Shown here: piece after piece, positions 6,468 through 13,555 of the stretch | Layout of the letters: each line of letters opens with the position of its first letter | Position numbering within the stretch: the stretch's first letter is position 1 | Assembly: GCA_035545895.1 (NCBI GenBank) | Contig: DASZXJ010000224.1 | Coordinates: forward strand, 1 to 17,761 | DNA length: 17,761 nucleotides | Direction of reading: 5' to 3' | From: DASZXJ01 sp035545895 | GTDB lineage: Bacteria > Planctomycetota > Phycisphaerae > Tepidisphaerales > Tepidisphaeraceae | The notes under the pieces: model-generated | The model's database searches: none | Told to the model about the DNA's origin: nothing | What the model saw: only the letters and a program-made list of their open reading frames with translations | Made by a program: the position numbers and the translations under genes

Positions 6468-6917
6468 TCACGCGGATTTGGCGAGCGGAACCTCCGACTG
6501 AAGCCGCAACAGCGGCTGGCGCGTCGTCCATTTTTTCTCGGTCAGCACAACCTGCGAAGCCTGCCTGTTCTGCGCATTCACGACGATCGGGCCCAGCAGG
6601 TTGCCGGTCAGCCATTCGTCCACCTTGTTACAGATGACGAAGACCTGGGCGGCGGACAGGTCGTTCAGTTCCAGCTCCGTCTGCGTCTCTTCACGGATCG
6701 GCACTTCGTAATCCTTGAAGAAGATGCTCGGATCAGTCACGATGAACGCCAGCGCCGGCTCGTCGATGGCCTGGAGCCAGAAGAAGTAGTTCTCCTCGCT
6801 GGTCTGAATCAGGGCGAAGCGAGTGTGACTGGGAAAGCCCAGAAGTCCACGGGGCAGGGTGATGATGCGTTCTTCATCAACCTCCAGGCGCCCGAATCGC
6901 GTCGTATCGATCTCCAT
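6468..6917 (-). CDS. fliW: Flagellar assembly factor FliW
   Basis: FliW binds newly made flagellin. When flagellin is exported, freed FliW binds CsrA and relieves repression of flagellin translation. The protein of 149 residues starts MEIDTTRFGRLEVDEERIIT and has the family signatures LPRGLLGFP, FALIQTSEENYFFWLQAID, AFIVTDPSIFFKDY and a C-terminal GNLLGPIVVNAQNRQASQVV. Length is normal for the family. The start at 6917 is chosen because the FliW fold begins there and GGAG lies 5 nt upstream. The upstream in-frame open stretch (to 7268) is Arg/Ser/Gly-rich and unlike protein. It is preceded by a sigma-54 promoter and a roughly 360-nt structured leader, and followed after 201 nt by csrA. Confidence 0.95.
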   Translation of the reverse strand: MEIDTTRFGRLEVDEERIITLPRGLLGFPSHTRFALIQTSEENYFFWLQAIDEPALAFIVTDPSIFFKDYEVPIREETQTELELNDLSAAQVFVICNKVDEWLTGNLLGPIVVNAQNRQASQVVLTEKKWTTRQPLLRLQSEVPLAKSA

Positions 6918-7278
6918 GCGAACTCCATTTCTGTGCGGCATGAGCCGCTGACAACCCGCGGTCCACCGCGGCGTACAACTCTGATCCCGGTCCGCGAACT
7001 CCGCCACGGACTGGCTTGCGGTCCCGGGCTTCGCATGCCCGGAAGTTGACCGCGTTCCCCCCCTGTACTCCCGCGAAACAGATCCACTGTTCGCGATTCC
7101 GCGCCGAGTTTCCGCCTCGGTCCGCGATTCACTACTTTCGTTGCATCCTGCAACGATGCCGGTTCTGCCCCGGCCAACCATCCTTTTCCACCGGATCGCG
7201 CCGCTCTTGCGCCCGGAGGCAACATTTGCTGCGCTTTTCCTGCTTGAATACGTCTGCAATCGATGCAAACCAAGCTGT
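6918..7278 (-). ncRNA. Long structured fliW leader with an array of GGA-loop hairpins (candidate CsrA sponge)
   Basis: This gene-free stretch, read on the minus strand, contains five hairpins with GGA in the loop. They are 7138-7156 (8-bp perfect stem, loop GGA), 7104-7120 (5 bp, loop GCGGAAA) and 7072-7095 (9 bp with one bulge, loop UGGAU). The other two are 6990-7011 (7 bp with one U-G, loop GCGGAGUU) and 6956-6971 (6 bp perfect, loop UGGA). One further hairpin, 7024-7042, lacks GGA in its loop. A 10-base direct repeat, TCGCGGACCG, occurs at 7127-7118 and 6997-6988. The last GGA is the fliW SD itself, in AUGGAG. Multiple GGA stem-loops are the hallmark of CsrB/RsmZ sponges. No internal terminator is seen, so it is probably a leader rather than a separate small RNA unless processed. 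Confidence 0.45.
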
Positions 7279-7288
7279 TGGTTATCGG

Positions 7289-7304
7289 AGCAAGCGGTGT
7301 GCCA
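7289..7304 (-). promoter_or_regulatory. Sigma-54 (RpoN) promoter for fliW-csrA-flagellin
   Basis: TGGCACACCGCTTGCT matches the -24/-12 consensus TGGCAC-N5-TTGCT exactly, with GG and GC separated by 10 bp. It begins 10 nt after the flgL stop, and transcription would start near 7278. Sigma-54 control of flagellar genes is common. No enhancer site was identified. Confidence 0.8.
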
Positions 7305-7314
7305 GAAATGAAAA

Positions 7315-9243
7315 CTAGCCGAGGAAATCCAGCAGCGACAAATTCAACACCTGCGCGCTGGTCTGAAGACCGGCTTGCAGCGCGGTCTGGAGCGTCTGAA
7401 AGCGGGACACGGCATCCGTGAAATCCACGTCTTCCAGTTGTGAGAGCAGCGCCTTGGTGGTGACGTTCTGATCGTCAAGCCTTTGCTGTCGCGATTGAAC
7501 TTCCTGAACCTGCGCGCCGTTCTGCCCGCGGATTCGAACCACCCGATCATAGTCTTCCTGCAAACCCGTTGCCGCCTGGGTGATCGCAGCCAGGTCGCTG
7601 GTTCGAAGCGCATCCCTCAGTGCCCCCAGATGGGAAAAAATTCCACCCGGGTCGATTGGATTGACATCCGATCCGGTAATCACCCCACCAACGGCATTGG
7701 CGGTGAGTCCAAGATCCTGTTTGGCGTTTGAAAAGTTCTGAGCCTGCAGGTCGATTGTTCCCGCGCCCCCGGCCGTATCAGTGAGGGTGATTCCATTCCC
7801 GGTCGTGCTGAAACCCGCCGTCACACCGGCACCGGCGGAAGCGGCGGCAGTGTTGATGGCATCCAGCACATCTTGAACGGTGTTCAAATTATCCAGGTCA
7901 ACCTGAAATTGAACTCCATTGCTGTCGGTGATCTGGATATCCGGTCCGGCGGCGGTCCTTACACCAAGCCCGCTATTTAATTCGCTCAACTGGGTCGATG
8001 GACTGAAACTGCGAACGCCCAGATCAGCAGCCGTCGTTCCGCCATTCTCGGCGATCATCATATTTGTGCCCTGCGTGGGGTTGAGAATGTTGATTCCAGT
8101 TCCGGCGGAGTTGATCTCTGCACGCACCGCAGCACCGGAGCCATTGATCGCGTTGAGCATGTCTTGAACGGTGGTCGCGGTGGAAAGATCGATTGTTTTG
8201 GTCGTCAGCCCGTTGGTAATGATCAGGCCCGCGGTATCGATGCCCGCGCCTGCCTTTAGATTGGCCAGTGGAGTCAGCAATGTGACTTCCGCTCGCAGAC
8301 TTGAACCCACCACGGAATTTCCCGCGCCTGCTCCGCTGGTTTGCAGGATGCCCAGGTCGGACGCCGTCGTCCCGCCGCCGACCTCGTTCACGCTGATATT
8401 GTCCGCACCGCCGCCAGTTAGCTGGATTCCCATTCCAGTCGGTGACAGTGAAGCAGTGATCGACCCGACACCGGCATTGTTGATGGCCGTGATGACATCG
8501 CCAACGGTGTCCGCATGTGACAAGTCAACGGTCAGGGAAGTGGAGCCATTGCCTAATCGAATCGAGCCAAGCCGCACGCCGTCGCCTGAGGTTCCACGTA
8601 AATCAGACAGACGGGTGGTTAGCGTCAACGACGGGCTGACATCGGCGGTTCCTTCCATTCGCGAGGAAATCGCGCCGAAGATGTCCGACCCGTTGGCCAT
8701 GAACGGGAGCGAAGCATTTTCATCGACGACATTTTTTAAGACCGTGCCTGTGCCGACAAACTCAACGCCTCCATTGTTCTCGACGAAGGGAGCTTCGGTG
8801 GATCGGTCTCCGCCGAAGATATAAACGCCGTCAAACTGCGTATTGCCGAGCGACATCAACTGGTTGTAAAGCGCATCCACCACCGATGCAGCGCTTTGCC
8901 GGGCATCGTCGCTGACGTCCGAGCCGACGTTTGCCGAGGCAATTGTCTGTGCCTGGCGAATCAGGTCGGACAAACTTCCAAGCGTTGTATCAACTTCGCC
9001 GAGTTTGCTGTTGGTGCTGGCCAGATTGCTCGAATAAGCCTGTCGCTGTTCAAGCAGCTTGCGAATTTGCTGGGCAATGGCGGCTTGGCCGGGGTCGTCG
9101 CTGGGCAGGTTCAGCTTCTTGCCGGTCGAAAGTTCGTTCTGCACCTGAAGCAACTGCTCCTGCGTCTGCGCAATCGTCGACTGAGTAACCTGGGTCTGAA
9201 GCAAGTTGCTGACGCGTGCGAGTTGGAGTGGAAGGATTGCCAT
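7315..9243 (-). CDS. flgL: Flagellar hook-filament junction protein FlgL, extended by three repeats
   Basis: FlgL (HAP3) joins FlgK to the first flagellin turn. At 642 residues it is about twice the common length. The N-terminal part resembles flagellin/FlgL (LQTQVTQSTIAQTQEQLLQV, ELSTGKKLNLPSDDPGQAA, then QFDGVYIFGGDRS near residue 140). The C-terminal part (about 535-642) has QEDYDRVVRIRGQNGAQVQ and ends SAQVLNLSLLDFLG. Between residues about 211 and 513 are three tandem copies of an 85-95-residue unit of the type L-x-L...DLS-x-TV-x-D-x-x-x-AIN...G-x-GI-x-L...A-x-DLG. These resemble the flagellin hook IN repeats of FliD and long flagellins. It follows flgK by 6 nt. No terminator follows it; a sigma-54 promoter does. 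Confidence 0.92.
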   Translation of the reverse strand: MAILPLQLARVSNLLQTQVTQSTIAQTQEQLLQVQNELSTGKKLNLPSDDPGQAAIAQQIRKLLEQRQAYSSNLASTNSKLGEVDTTLGSLSDLIRQAQTIASANVGSDVSDDARQSAASVVDALYNQLMSLGNTQFDGVYIFGGDRSTEAPFVENNGGVEFVGTGTVLKNVVDENASLPFMANGSDIFGAISSRMEGTADVSPSLTLTTRLSDLRGTSGDGVRLGSIRLGNGSTSLTVDLSHADTVGDVITAINNAGVGSITASLSPTGMGIQLTGGGADNISVNEVGGGTTASDLGILQTSGAGAGNSVVGSSLRAEVTLLTPLANLKAGAGIDTAGLIITNGLTTKTIDLSTATTVQDMLNAINGSGAAVRAEINSAGTGINILNPTQGTNMMIAENGGTTAADLGVRSFSPSTQLSELNSGLGVRTAAGPDIQITDSNGVQFQVDLDNLNTVQDVLDAINTAAASAGAGVTAGFSTTGNGITLTDTAGGAGTIDLQAQNFSNAKQDLGLTANAVGGVITGSDVNPIDPGGIFSHLGALRDALRTSDLAAITQAATGLQEDYDRVVRIRGQNGAQVQEVQSRQQRLDDQNVTTKALLSQLEDVDFTDAVSRFQTLQTALQAGLQTSAQVLNLSLLDFLG

Positions 9244-9249
9244 AATTGC

Positions 9250-10944
9250 CTATTGAATCGCCAGCAGAGTCTGCATCATTTCGTCAATTGTTGAAATCAG
9301 CCGGGCAGCGCCCTGGAACGCTCGCTGCTGGGTAATCAGGTTGATCGCTTCTTCGTTGACGCTCACGCCGCTGAGCGCCTGACGCTGAGCTTCAAGCGTT
9401 TGTCGCACGTTGGCGGCTGCGTCGGCGCTGGTTTTGGAGGCCGACGCGCTCGTGGAGACCGTATTCACCATTCGCTGATACATCTGTTCCAGTGTCTGAC
9501 CGTTCAGCGAGGCAAGTGAAGTTGTCTCCAGGCCCGCAATCGCCAATGCCGTCTGGTTATCGCCCGGTTCACCGTTCTTTGCCGCCGCGAGCAACGACGG
9601 GTTGGTCTTGATGCTGTCGTTGACCGCGATGTCGTGCGCATCCGTTCCCGTAAAGAACGAATTGACACCCAGCGCTGCCAGAACCCCGCTGCTATCCTGC
9701 GAAAAACTGAACTCGACATCCGAACTATCCGCGTCGATATTCAATCGACCGCCACTGACCGATGCTGAAATATTGGCAATTCCATCGATGCTTGCAGCCA
9801 GCGACTGCAGGCTCGTGTCGTTGCCGTTGGCGCCATCGAGGTCAACCTGCACAAGCGTGCTGCTGGTCAGGCCGGTCAATTTGTTCGTGACGTGAACGAC
9901 GAAACTGCCGGTCGTCGGCGCAAATTTCAATCCGCTGTTGGTCAATGCAACAGTTGCGTCATCGACCAGGTTGGTCGAGTTGGTGCTGCTGAATCCCTGC
10001 AAGCCCTGGCCGCTGGCGTGGACTTTGTTCAGTTCAAAGATGATATTGCTGGTAAGTGAATTGACGTTGTCAACAACATCGTCCACACTTGACCGAACGG
10101 CCGTCAGGGCTCCGAGTTGTCCGGATTCGACTTTGAAAGTCCCGCCGGTTTCCTTGCACTTGATGGACGTTTCGATGTTGCCGTTGACCACTTCCTGATC
10201 GAACTCAATTCCGCGGTTGTCCGTGCCGAGAATCAAAGGCTGCGAACCGACATAGACATCAACCACGCCATTGCTTTGATCGACGGTTTTCACATCCACC
10301 AGACCTGAAAGTTGTTTGAGCAAGGCATCGCGCTGATCGAGCAACCCGTTGGCGGTTCCCGCAGCGCCACCTTGCGCGGCAACGATTTGACCATTTAGAT
10401 CAGCAATTTGCTGAGCCAGTGAATCGGCGTTTCCGGTCAATGCTTTGATCTGCTGATCGATGTCATCCTGCAACGATGTCAATTGGCCGCGCAAATCCTG
10501 CAGCGACTGCGCAACCGTTTGACCGTTCTGAATGACGACCTGCCGCAAGCCGATGTCCTGCGGCTTGTTGGCCAGATCGGACCAGCTATTGAAGAATGTG
10601 CTGAGTTGGGTCGAAACGTCCTGATCCGTCAATTCGTTGAAGGTGGCCTCGACGCGCGAAAGCCAGCTTTCGGTCGTGCTGGCGGATTCATCATCACTGA
10701 CGCTGGCGCGAATGCGCGATTCCAGAGCTTGATCGATCTGCCTGGTGACCGAGGCCAGATTGACTCCCGTGCCGATGAAGATGCCCTGCTGGATCTGCTG
10801 ATCGCGGTTGGGCGTGATGTTGGCGACCTGGCGCGTGTAATCCGCGTTGCCGGCGTTGGCAATGTTGTTGCTGGTTGTCTGGATGGCGGCCTGACTGACC
10901 GCCAGAGCAGACTTGCCGATGTTGAGCGCTCCGATCAGAGACAT
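9250..10944 (-). CDS. flgK: Flagellar hook-associated protein FlgK
   Basis: FlgK (HAP1) is the first junction protein at the hook tip, 564 residues. The N-terminus MSLIGALNIGKSALAVSQAA with SNNIANAGNADYTRQVANI is the axial-protein signature, and FIGTGVNLASVTRQIDQALE is typical of FlgK. The segment GLLDQRDALLKQLSGLVDVK is the conserved FlgK core. The C-terminus VNEEAINLITQQRAFQGAAR...MMQTLLAIQ forms the D0 helix. About 250 residues in the middle are variable, beta-rich and poor in charged residues. It lies 10 nt after flgN and 6 nt before flgL, so the chaperone and both its clients are together. Confidence 0.95.
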   Translation of the reverse strand: MSLIGALNIGKSALAVSQAAIQTTSNNIANAGNADYTRQVANITPNRDQQIQQGIFIGTGVNLASVTRQIDQALESRIRASVSDDESASTTESWLSRVEATFNELTDQDVSTQLSTFFNSWSDLANKPQDIGLRQVVIQNGQTVAQSLQDLRGQLTSLQDDIDQQIKALTGNADSLAQQIADLNGQIVAAQGGAAGTANGLLDQRDALLKQLSGLVDVKTVDQSNGVVDVYVGSQPLILGTDNRGIEFDQEVVNGNIETSIKCKETGGTFKVESGQLGALTAVRSSVDDVVDNVNSLTSNIIFELNKVHASGQGLQGFSSTNSTNLVDDATVALTNSGLKFAPTTGSFVVHVTNKLTGLTSSTLVQVDLDGANGNDTSLQSLAASIDGIANISASVSGGRLNIDADSSDVEFSFSQDSSGVLAALGVNSFFTGTDAHDIAVNDSIKTNPSLLAAAKNGEPGDNQTALAIAGLETTSLASLNGQTLEQMYQRMVNTVSTSASASKTSADAAANVRQTLEAQRQALSGVSVNEEAINLITQQRAFQGAARLISTIDEMMQTLLAIQ

Positions 10945-10954
10945 TCAATCACTT

Positions 10955-11446
10955 TCATCCAACTGCTTCCATCACACCAATGCGAGCCGTCACGCGAGGC
11001 ACGCCATTTTTCGTATAGACGCCCGCCTGACCCACCGCGCCGGCAAACAAGCGCACGGCCGTGTTCAAATGACCCAGCACCCCCGCCGCAAGCCGGCCGG
11101 CGACGTGCGCGCGATCCGCAATCTGCTGAATCAGACCCTTTAATTCATCTCGTAACTTCAACAAACGAGCGCCTTGTTCCGGAACGAGAGAAGCAATTTC
11201 GACCAAGGTGGCGTTGGGTTTGAGTCGCGACAGGCGGGCGAGTTGCTGAACCAGCGCTCGTCTTCGAGTCTCCATCGCCGCGATTCGCATCCGGCTGGCT
11301 TCCTGGGTTCGGGTGGATTCCTCGATCACATCGATCTGAAGGGCGCGCATCGCCAGGCGCTGCGTTTCGATATGCGCCAGCAGCCGCCGATGCTCGTCAA
11401 TCAGCATCTGCATGACATTCTCAAGATCGATAAATTGACGAGACAT
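10955..11446 (-). CDS. flgN: FlgN-type flagellar export chaperone
   Basis: A 163-residue, mostly helical protein starting MSRQFIDLENVMQMLIDEHR. It has a heptad-like first half (LLAHIETQRLAMRALQIDVI, MRIAAMETRRRALVQQLARL) and a second half LRDELKGLIQQIADRAHVAG...LGHLNTAVRLFAG, as in the FlgN family. FlgN binds the C-termini of FlgK and FlgL and delivers them to the export gate; its clients are the next two genes. The assignment rests on this pattern and position because the family is weakly conserved. The start at 11446 overlaps the end of flgJ by 26 nt; AAAGGA lies just one base before the ATG, closer than usual. Confidence 0.8.
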   Translation of the reverse strand: MSRQFIDLENVMQMLIDEHRRLLAHIETQRLAMRALQIDVIEESTRTQEASRMRIAAMETRRRALVQQLARLSRLKPNATLVEIASLVPEQGARLLKLRDELKGLIQQIADRAHVAGRLAAGVLGHLNTAVRLFAGAVGQAGVYTKNGVPRVTARIGVMEAVG

Positions 11447-11699
11447 GTCCTTTGCTTTCGATTTTGTGAACGATGCTTTCGGCAAGCCGGCGTCCCGAGC
11501 CGCTGCGCGACATTCGCTCGGCCAGGTGCTGGTCAAGCTGATTGGCGAACATTTCTCCGCCGCGTCCGCCATCAAACAGTTTCGATTTGAACGGGCTTTC
11601 GCGCATCTGCTTGAGCATTTGTCCGAAAAACGTCTGGGCCACCCAGGTCTGGGCGGTTTGCAGCAGCTTCGCGTGTTGTTGTGCCGGATCAACGTTCAT
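11421..11699 (-). CDS. flgJ: FlgJ-type rod-binding protein (N-terminal domain only)
   Basis: A 92-residue protein with the rod-binding domain: AQTWVAQTFFGQMLKQMRES, then GGEMFANQLDQHLAERMSRS, GRRLAESIVHKIE. This helps rod assembly in the periplasm. Enteric FlgJ has an added C-terminal glucosaminidase domain of about 150 residues; here it is absent, so cell-wall clearing must be done by another enzyme. Single-domain FlgJ is common outside the gamma-proteobacteria. It follows flgI by 3 nt and overlaps flgN. No clear SD is seen, which suggests coupling to flgI translation. Confidence 0.88.
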   Translation of the reverse strand: MNVDPAQQHAKLLQTAQTWVAQTFFGQMLKQMRESPFKSKLFDGGRGGEMFANQLDQHLAERMSRSGSGRRLAESIVHKIESKGHVSSIYRS

Positions 11700-11702
11700 G
11701 TT

Positions 11703-12761
11703 TTATTCGATGATTAGCTTCGCATGCAGCTTGCCGGTCTTGTAAAGCTCCTTCACGATGGCAATTCGATCTTCTGAGGGAACACGAAGCTGATCGAGTG
11801 CATTGACCAGATCCTGCAATTTTCCGCCGCCTTGATTGGTCGTATCGAGAGCAACGACTCCGCGCTCGGAAATAACCGGCGTTCGTTGCGTGGGAATCGG
11901 CTGCGGATTGATCGTCGTAATCGTCAGTCCCTTGTGGCTGATGACGACCGGGCTGATTTCGACATCGCCGGTCATGATGATCGTGCCCGTGCGGTCGTTT
12001 ACCGTGACTCGCGCCTCGGTGGGCAGCATCGGAACGGGCAATCGTTGAACTCGGCTGATGAAGCTGTCGGGACGATCGCGTTCGCTTTTGGGGATTGTGA
12101 CGATGACGTTCTTGGGATCGATCGCGACGGCCAGTGTCTCACCGACATCGCCATCACCCGCGTCGTTGATGATCTTGGCAATCGTGCTGGCGGTGGTCCA
12201 ACTGGCGGCAGGGTCTTCGAGGATCAGCGTAAACTTGCCATTTTCGACATACTTGGCGGGAAGATCGGCTTCCATTACGCAGCCGCCCTTCACGACTGCG
12301 ACGGTCGGCGTGCTCGGGTCTTCCAGAACAAGTGGACCTTCCGATAGCGCAAAAATTCCGCTGCCGGATAGCGGCCCCTGCATTGGCGTTACGAACAGTC
12401 GTCCACCGCGCAGGCTCGCAGCGCCGCCAAGGCTGGTGACGTAAACGTCGATGTGATCGCCGTCACGCACGCCATTGCTGGGCACGGTGGCGGTCAAGCT
12501 CACCAGCGCGACGTTCTGGACATTGCCAAGTTCGCCGATCGTCGCTGGATCGGCGAACTTGGTGAGCATCGAAGCCAGCGGACGAATGGCCGGCAGAAAG
12601 GACCCGCCATCGCCGGTCCCTTTCAAGCCATACACAAGGCCCAGGCCGGTGAGAACATTGGACCGCTGCCCGCCGATGCGCGTGATGTCCGCAACCTTCA
12701 CCGCATACACGGGAATGGCCGACAGCAGCACGACGAGGATGAACAACGTTCGCTTCAACAT
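11703..12761 (-). CDS. flgI: Flagellar P-ring protein FlgI
   Basis: Periplasmic P-ring subunit, 352 residues from the ATG at 12761. The N-terminus MLKRTLFILVVLLSAIPVYA is a clean Sec signal peptide with cleavage after AVPV-like YA. Conserved signatures are VADITRIGGQRSNVLTGLGL, VYGLKGTGDGG, NVQNVALVSLTATVP, GDHIDVYVTSLGGAASLRGG, VNDRTGTIIMTGDVEISPV and the C-terminal LVNALDQLRVPSEDRIAIVK. In-frame ATG at 12776 and TTG at 12782 would add a few residues before the signal peptide. The pair flgH-flgI implies a Gram-negative envelope with peptidoglycan and outer membrane. The gap to flgH is 33 nt. Confidence 0.96.
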   Translation of the reverse strand: MLKRTLFILVVLLSAIPVYAVKVADITRIGGQRSNVLTGLGLVYGLKGTGDGGSFLPAIRPLASMLTKFADPATIGELGNVQNVALVSLTATVPSNGVRDGDHIDVYVTSLGGAASLRGGRLFVTPMQGPLSGSGIFALSEGPLVLEDPSTPTVAVVKGGCVMEADLPAKYVENGKFTLILEDPAASWTTASTIAKIINDAGDGDVGETLAVAIDPKNVIVTIPKSERDRPDSFISRVQRLPVPMLPTEARVTVNDRTGTIIMTGDVEISPVVISHKGLTITTINPQPIPTQRTPVISERGVVALDTTNQGGGKLQDLVNALDQLRVPSEDRIAIVKELYKTGKLHAKLIIE

Positions 12762-12794
12762 CGTTTTTCCAAACATCACCAAGGTTTTTATCGG

Positions 12795-13541
12795 TCAGAA
12801 GGGATTCACAAGGTCCAATAATTTCGGAAGCCACCCGCGTTTTGTTGTGTCCCGAACCGCGCCTTTGTGAGTCTTGCTCAGATTTACCTCGGATAATTGG
12901 GTGCTGAGAACGGTGTTGTCGGGGGTCACGTCTTCCACGCGGCAGATACCCGAGAGAATGAGCGTTTGTTCCTCATCATCGTTTTTGATCTTCTTGGTGG
13001 CTTGGAGGACCAACGTGCCGTTGGGTTTGACATCGATGACCTCGGCGGTAACGCGTAGGGTCAAGGAATCCGAGCGATCGACGGTCGCTTCGCCCTTAAA
13101 ATCGCGGTTATTGGTCAGCTTGATCTCAGGAGTCGTGCTGGCAGTGCCCGGCTCGATGGCCAGGTTCTTGAGATTCAGTTTGATGAACGAATCGATCTTG
13201 GCATCGAGATCGGCCTGTTTTTTCAGGTCCGCCGTGCCCTCGGCCTTGAATTCGCTTTCTTCGCGAACGATGACGGTGACCAGATCATGCTTTTTCAGGG
13301 TATGAGGCGTGGGCTCTGGAACGGCAAAAAAGCTGACTGAACTGAGCTTGGCTTGGGCTGGGTCTGGAGCCACACCAACGGTTGCTCGAAGCAGAGAGCC
13401 GCCGGAGCGCTGCATCGCTTGCCCGGGAGTCAGCGGGATTTGCGCGGCGGCTCCAGACACCTGCGTCGCCGTCGGCACCGCCTGGGCTGGAGCCAACGCG
13501 CAAGCGGCAATCAAATTCAACAAAAAGACGAATCGATTCAT
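12795..13541 (-). CDS. flgH: Flagellar L-ring protein FlgH
   Basis: Outer-membrane L-ring subunit, 248 residues from the ATG at 13541. The N-terminus MNRFVFLLNLIAACALAPAQA could be cleaved as a lipoprotein before Cys (IAAC fits the lipobox) or as a Sec signal after AQA; known FlgH proteins are lipoproteins. The body shows HTLKKHDLVTVIVREESEF, KGEATVDRSDSLTLRVTAEV, VKPNGTLVLQATKKIKNDDE, LILSGICRVEDVTPDNTVLS and the family-typical STQLSEVNLS. I chose 13541 because AAGGG lies 7 nt before it; TTG at 13559 and ATG at 13547 are alternatives. The TTG overlaps the flgA stop. Confidence 0.94.
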   Translation of the reverse strand: MNRFVFLLNLIAACALAPAQAVPTATQVSGAAAQIPLTPGQAMQRSGGSLLRATVGVAPDPAQAKLSSVSFFAVPEPTPHTLKKHDLVTVIVREESEFKAEGTADLKKQADLDAKIDSFIKLNLKNLAIEPGTASTTPEIKLTNNRDFKGEATVDRSDSLTLRVTAEVIDVKPNGTLVLQATKKIKNDDEEQTLILSGICRVEDVTPDNTVLSTQLSEVNLSKTHKGAVRDTTKRGWLPKLLDLVNPF

Positions 13542-13555
13542 ACGCATACCCTTTT

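Noticed and set aside
6918..7268. In-frame N-terminal extension of FliW by about 117 residues
   Set aside because: The extension is Arg/Ser/Gly-rich with no protein character, FliW proteins start at MEIDTTRFG, and GGAG lies at the correct distance from 6917. The stretch is better explained as structured RNA.
7280..7292. TCCGATAA resembling the sigma-28 -10 element, just after flgL
   Set aside because: The sequence at the proper distance upstream (TTTCTGGC) does not resemble TAAAGTTT, while a perfect sigma-54 promoter overlaps it.
10483..11223. 246-codon plus-strand frame antisense to flgK and flgN
   Set aside because: It spans two well-supported minus-strand genes and has no recognisable motif.
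12775..12796. ACCGATAA resembling a sigma-28 -10 element between flgH and flgI
   Set aside because: No sigma-28 -35 element is present at the right spacing; chance match.
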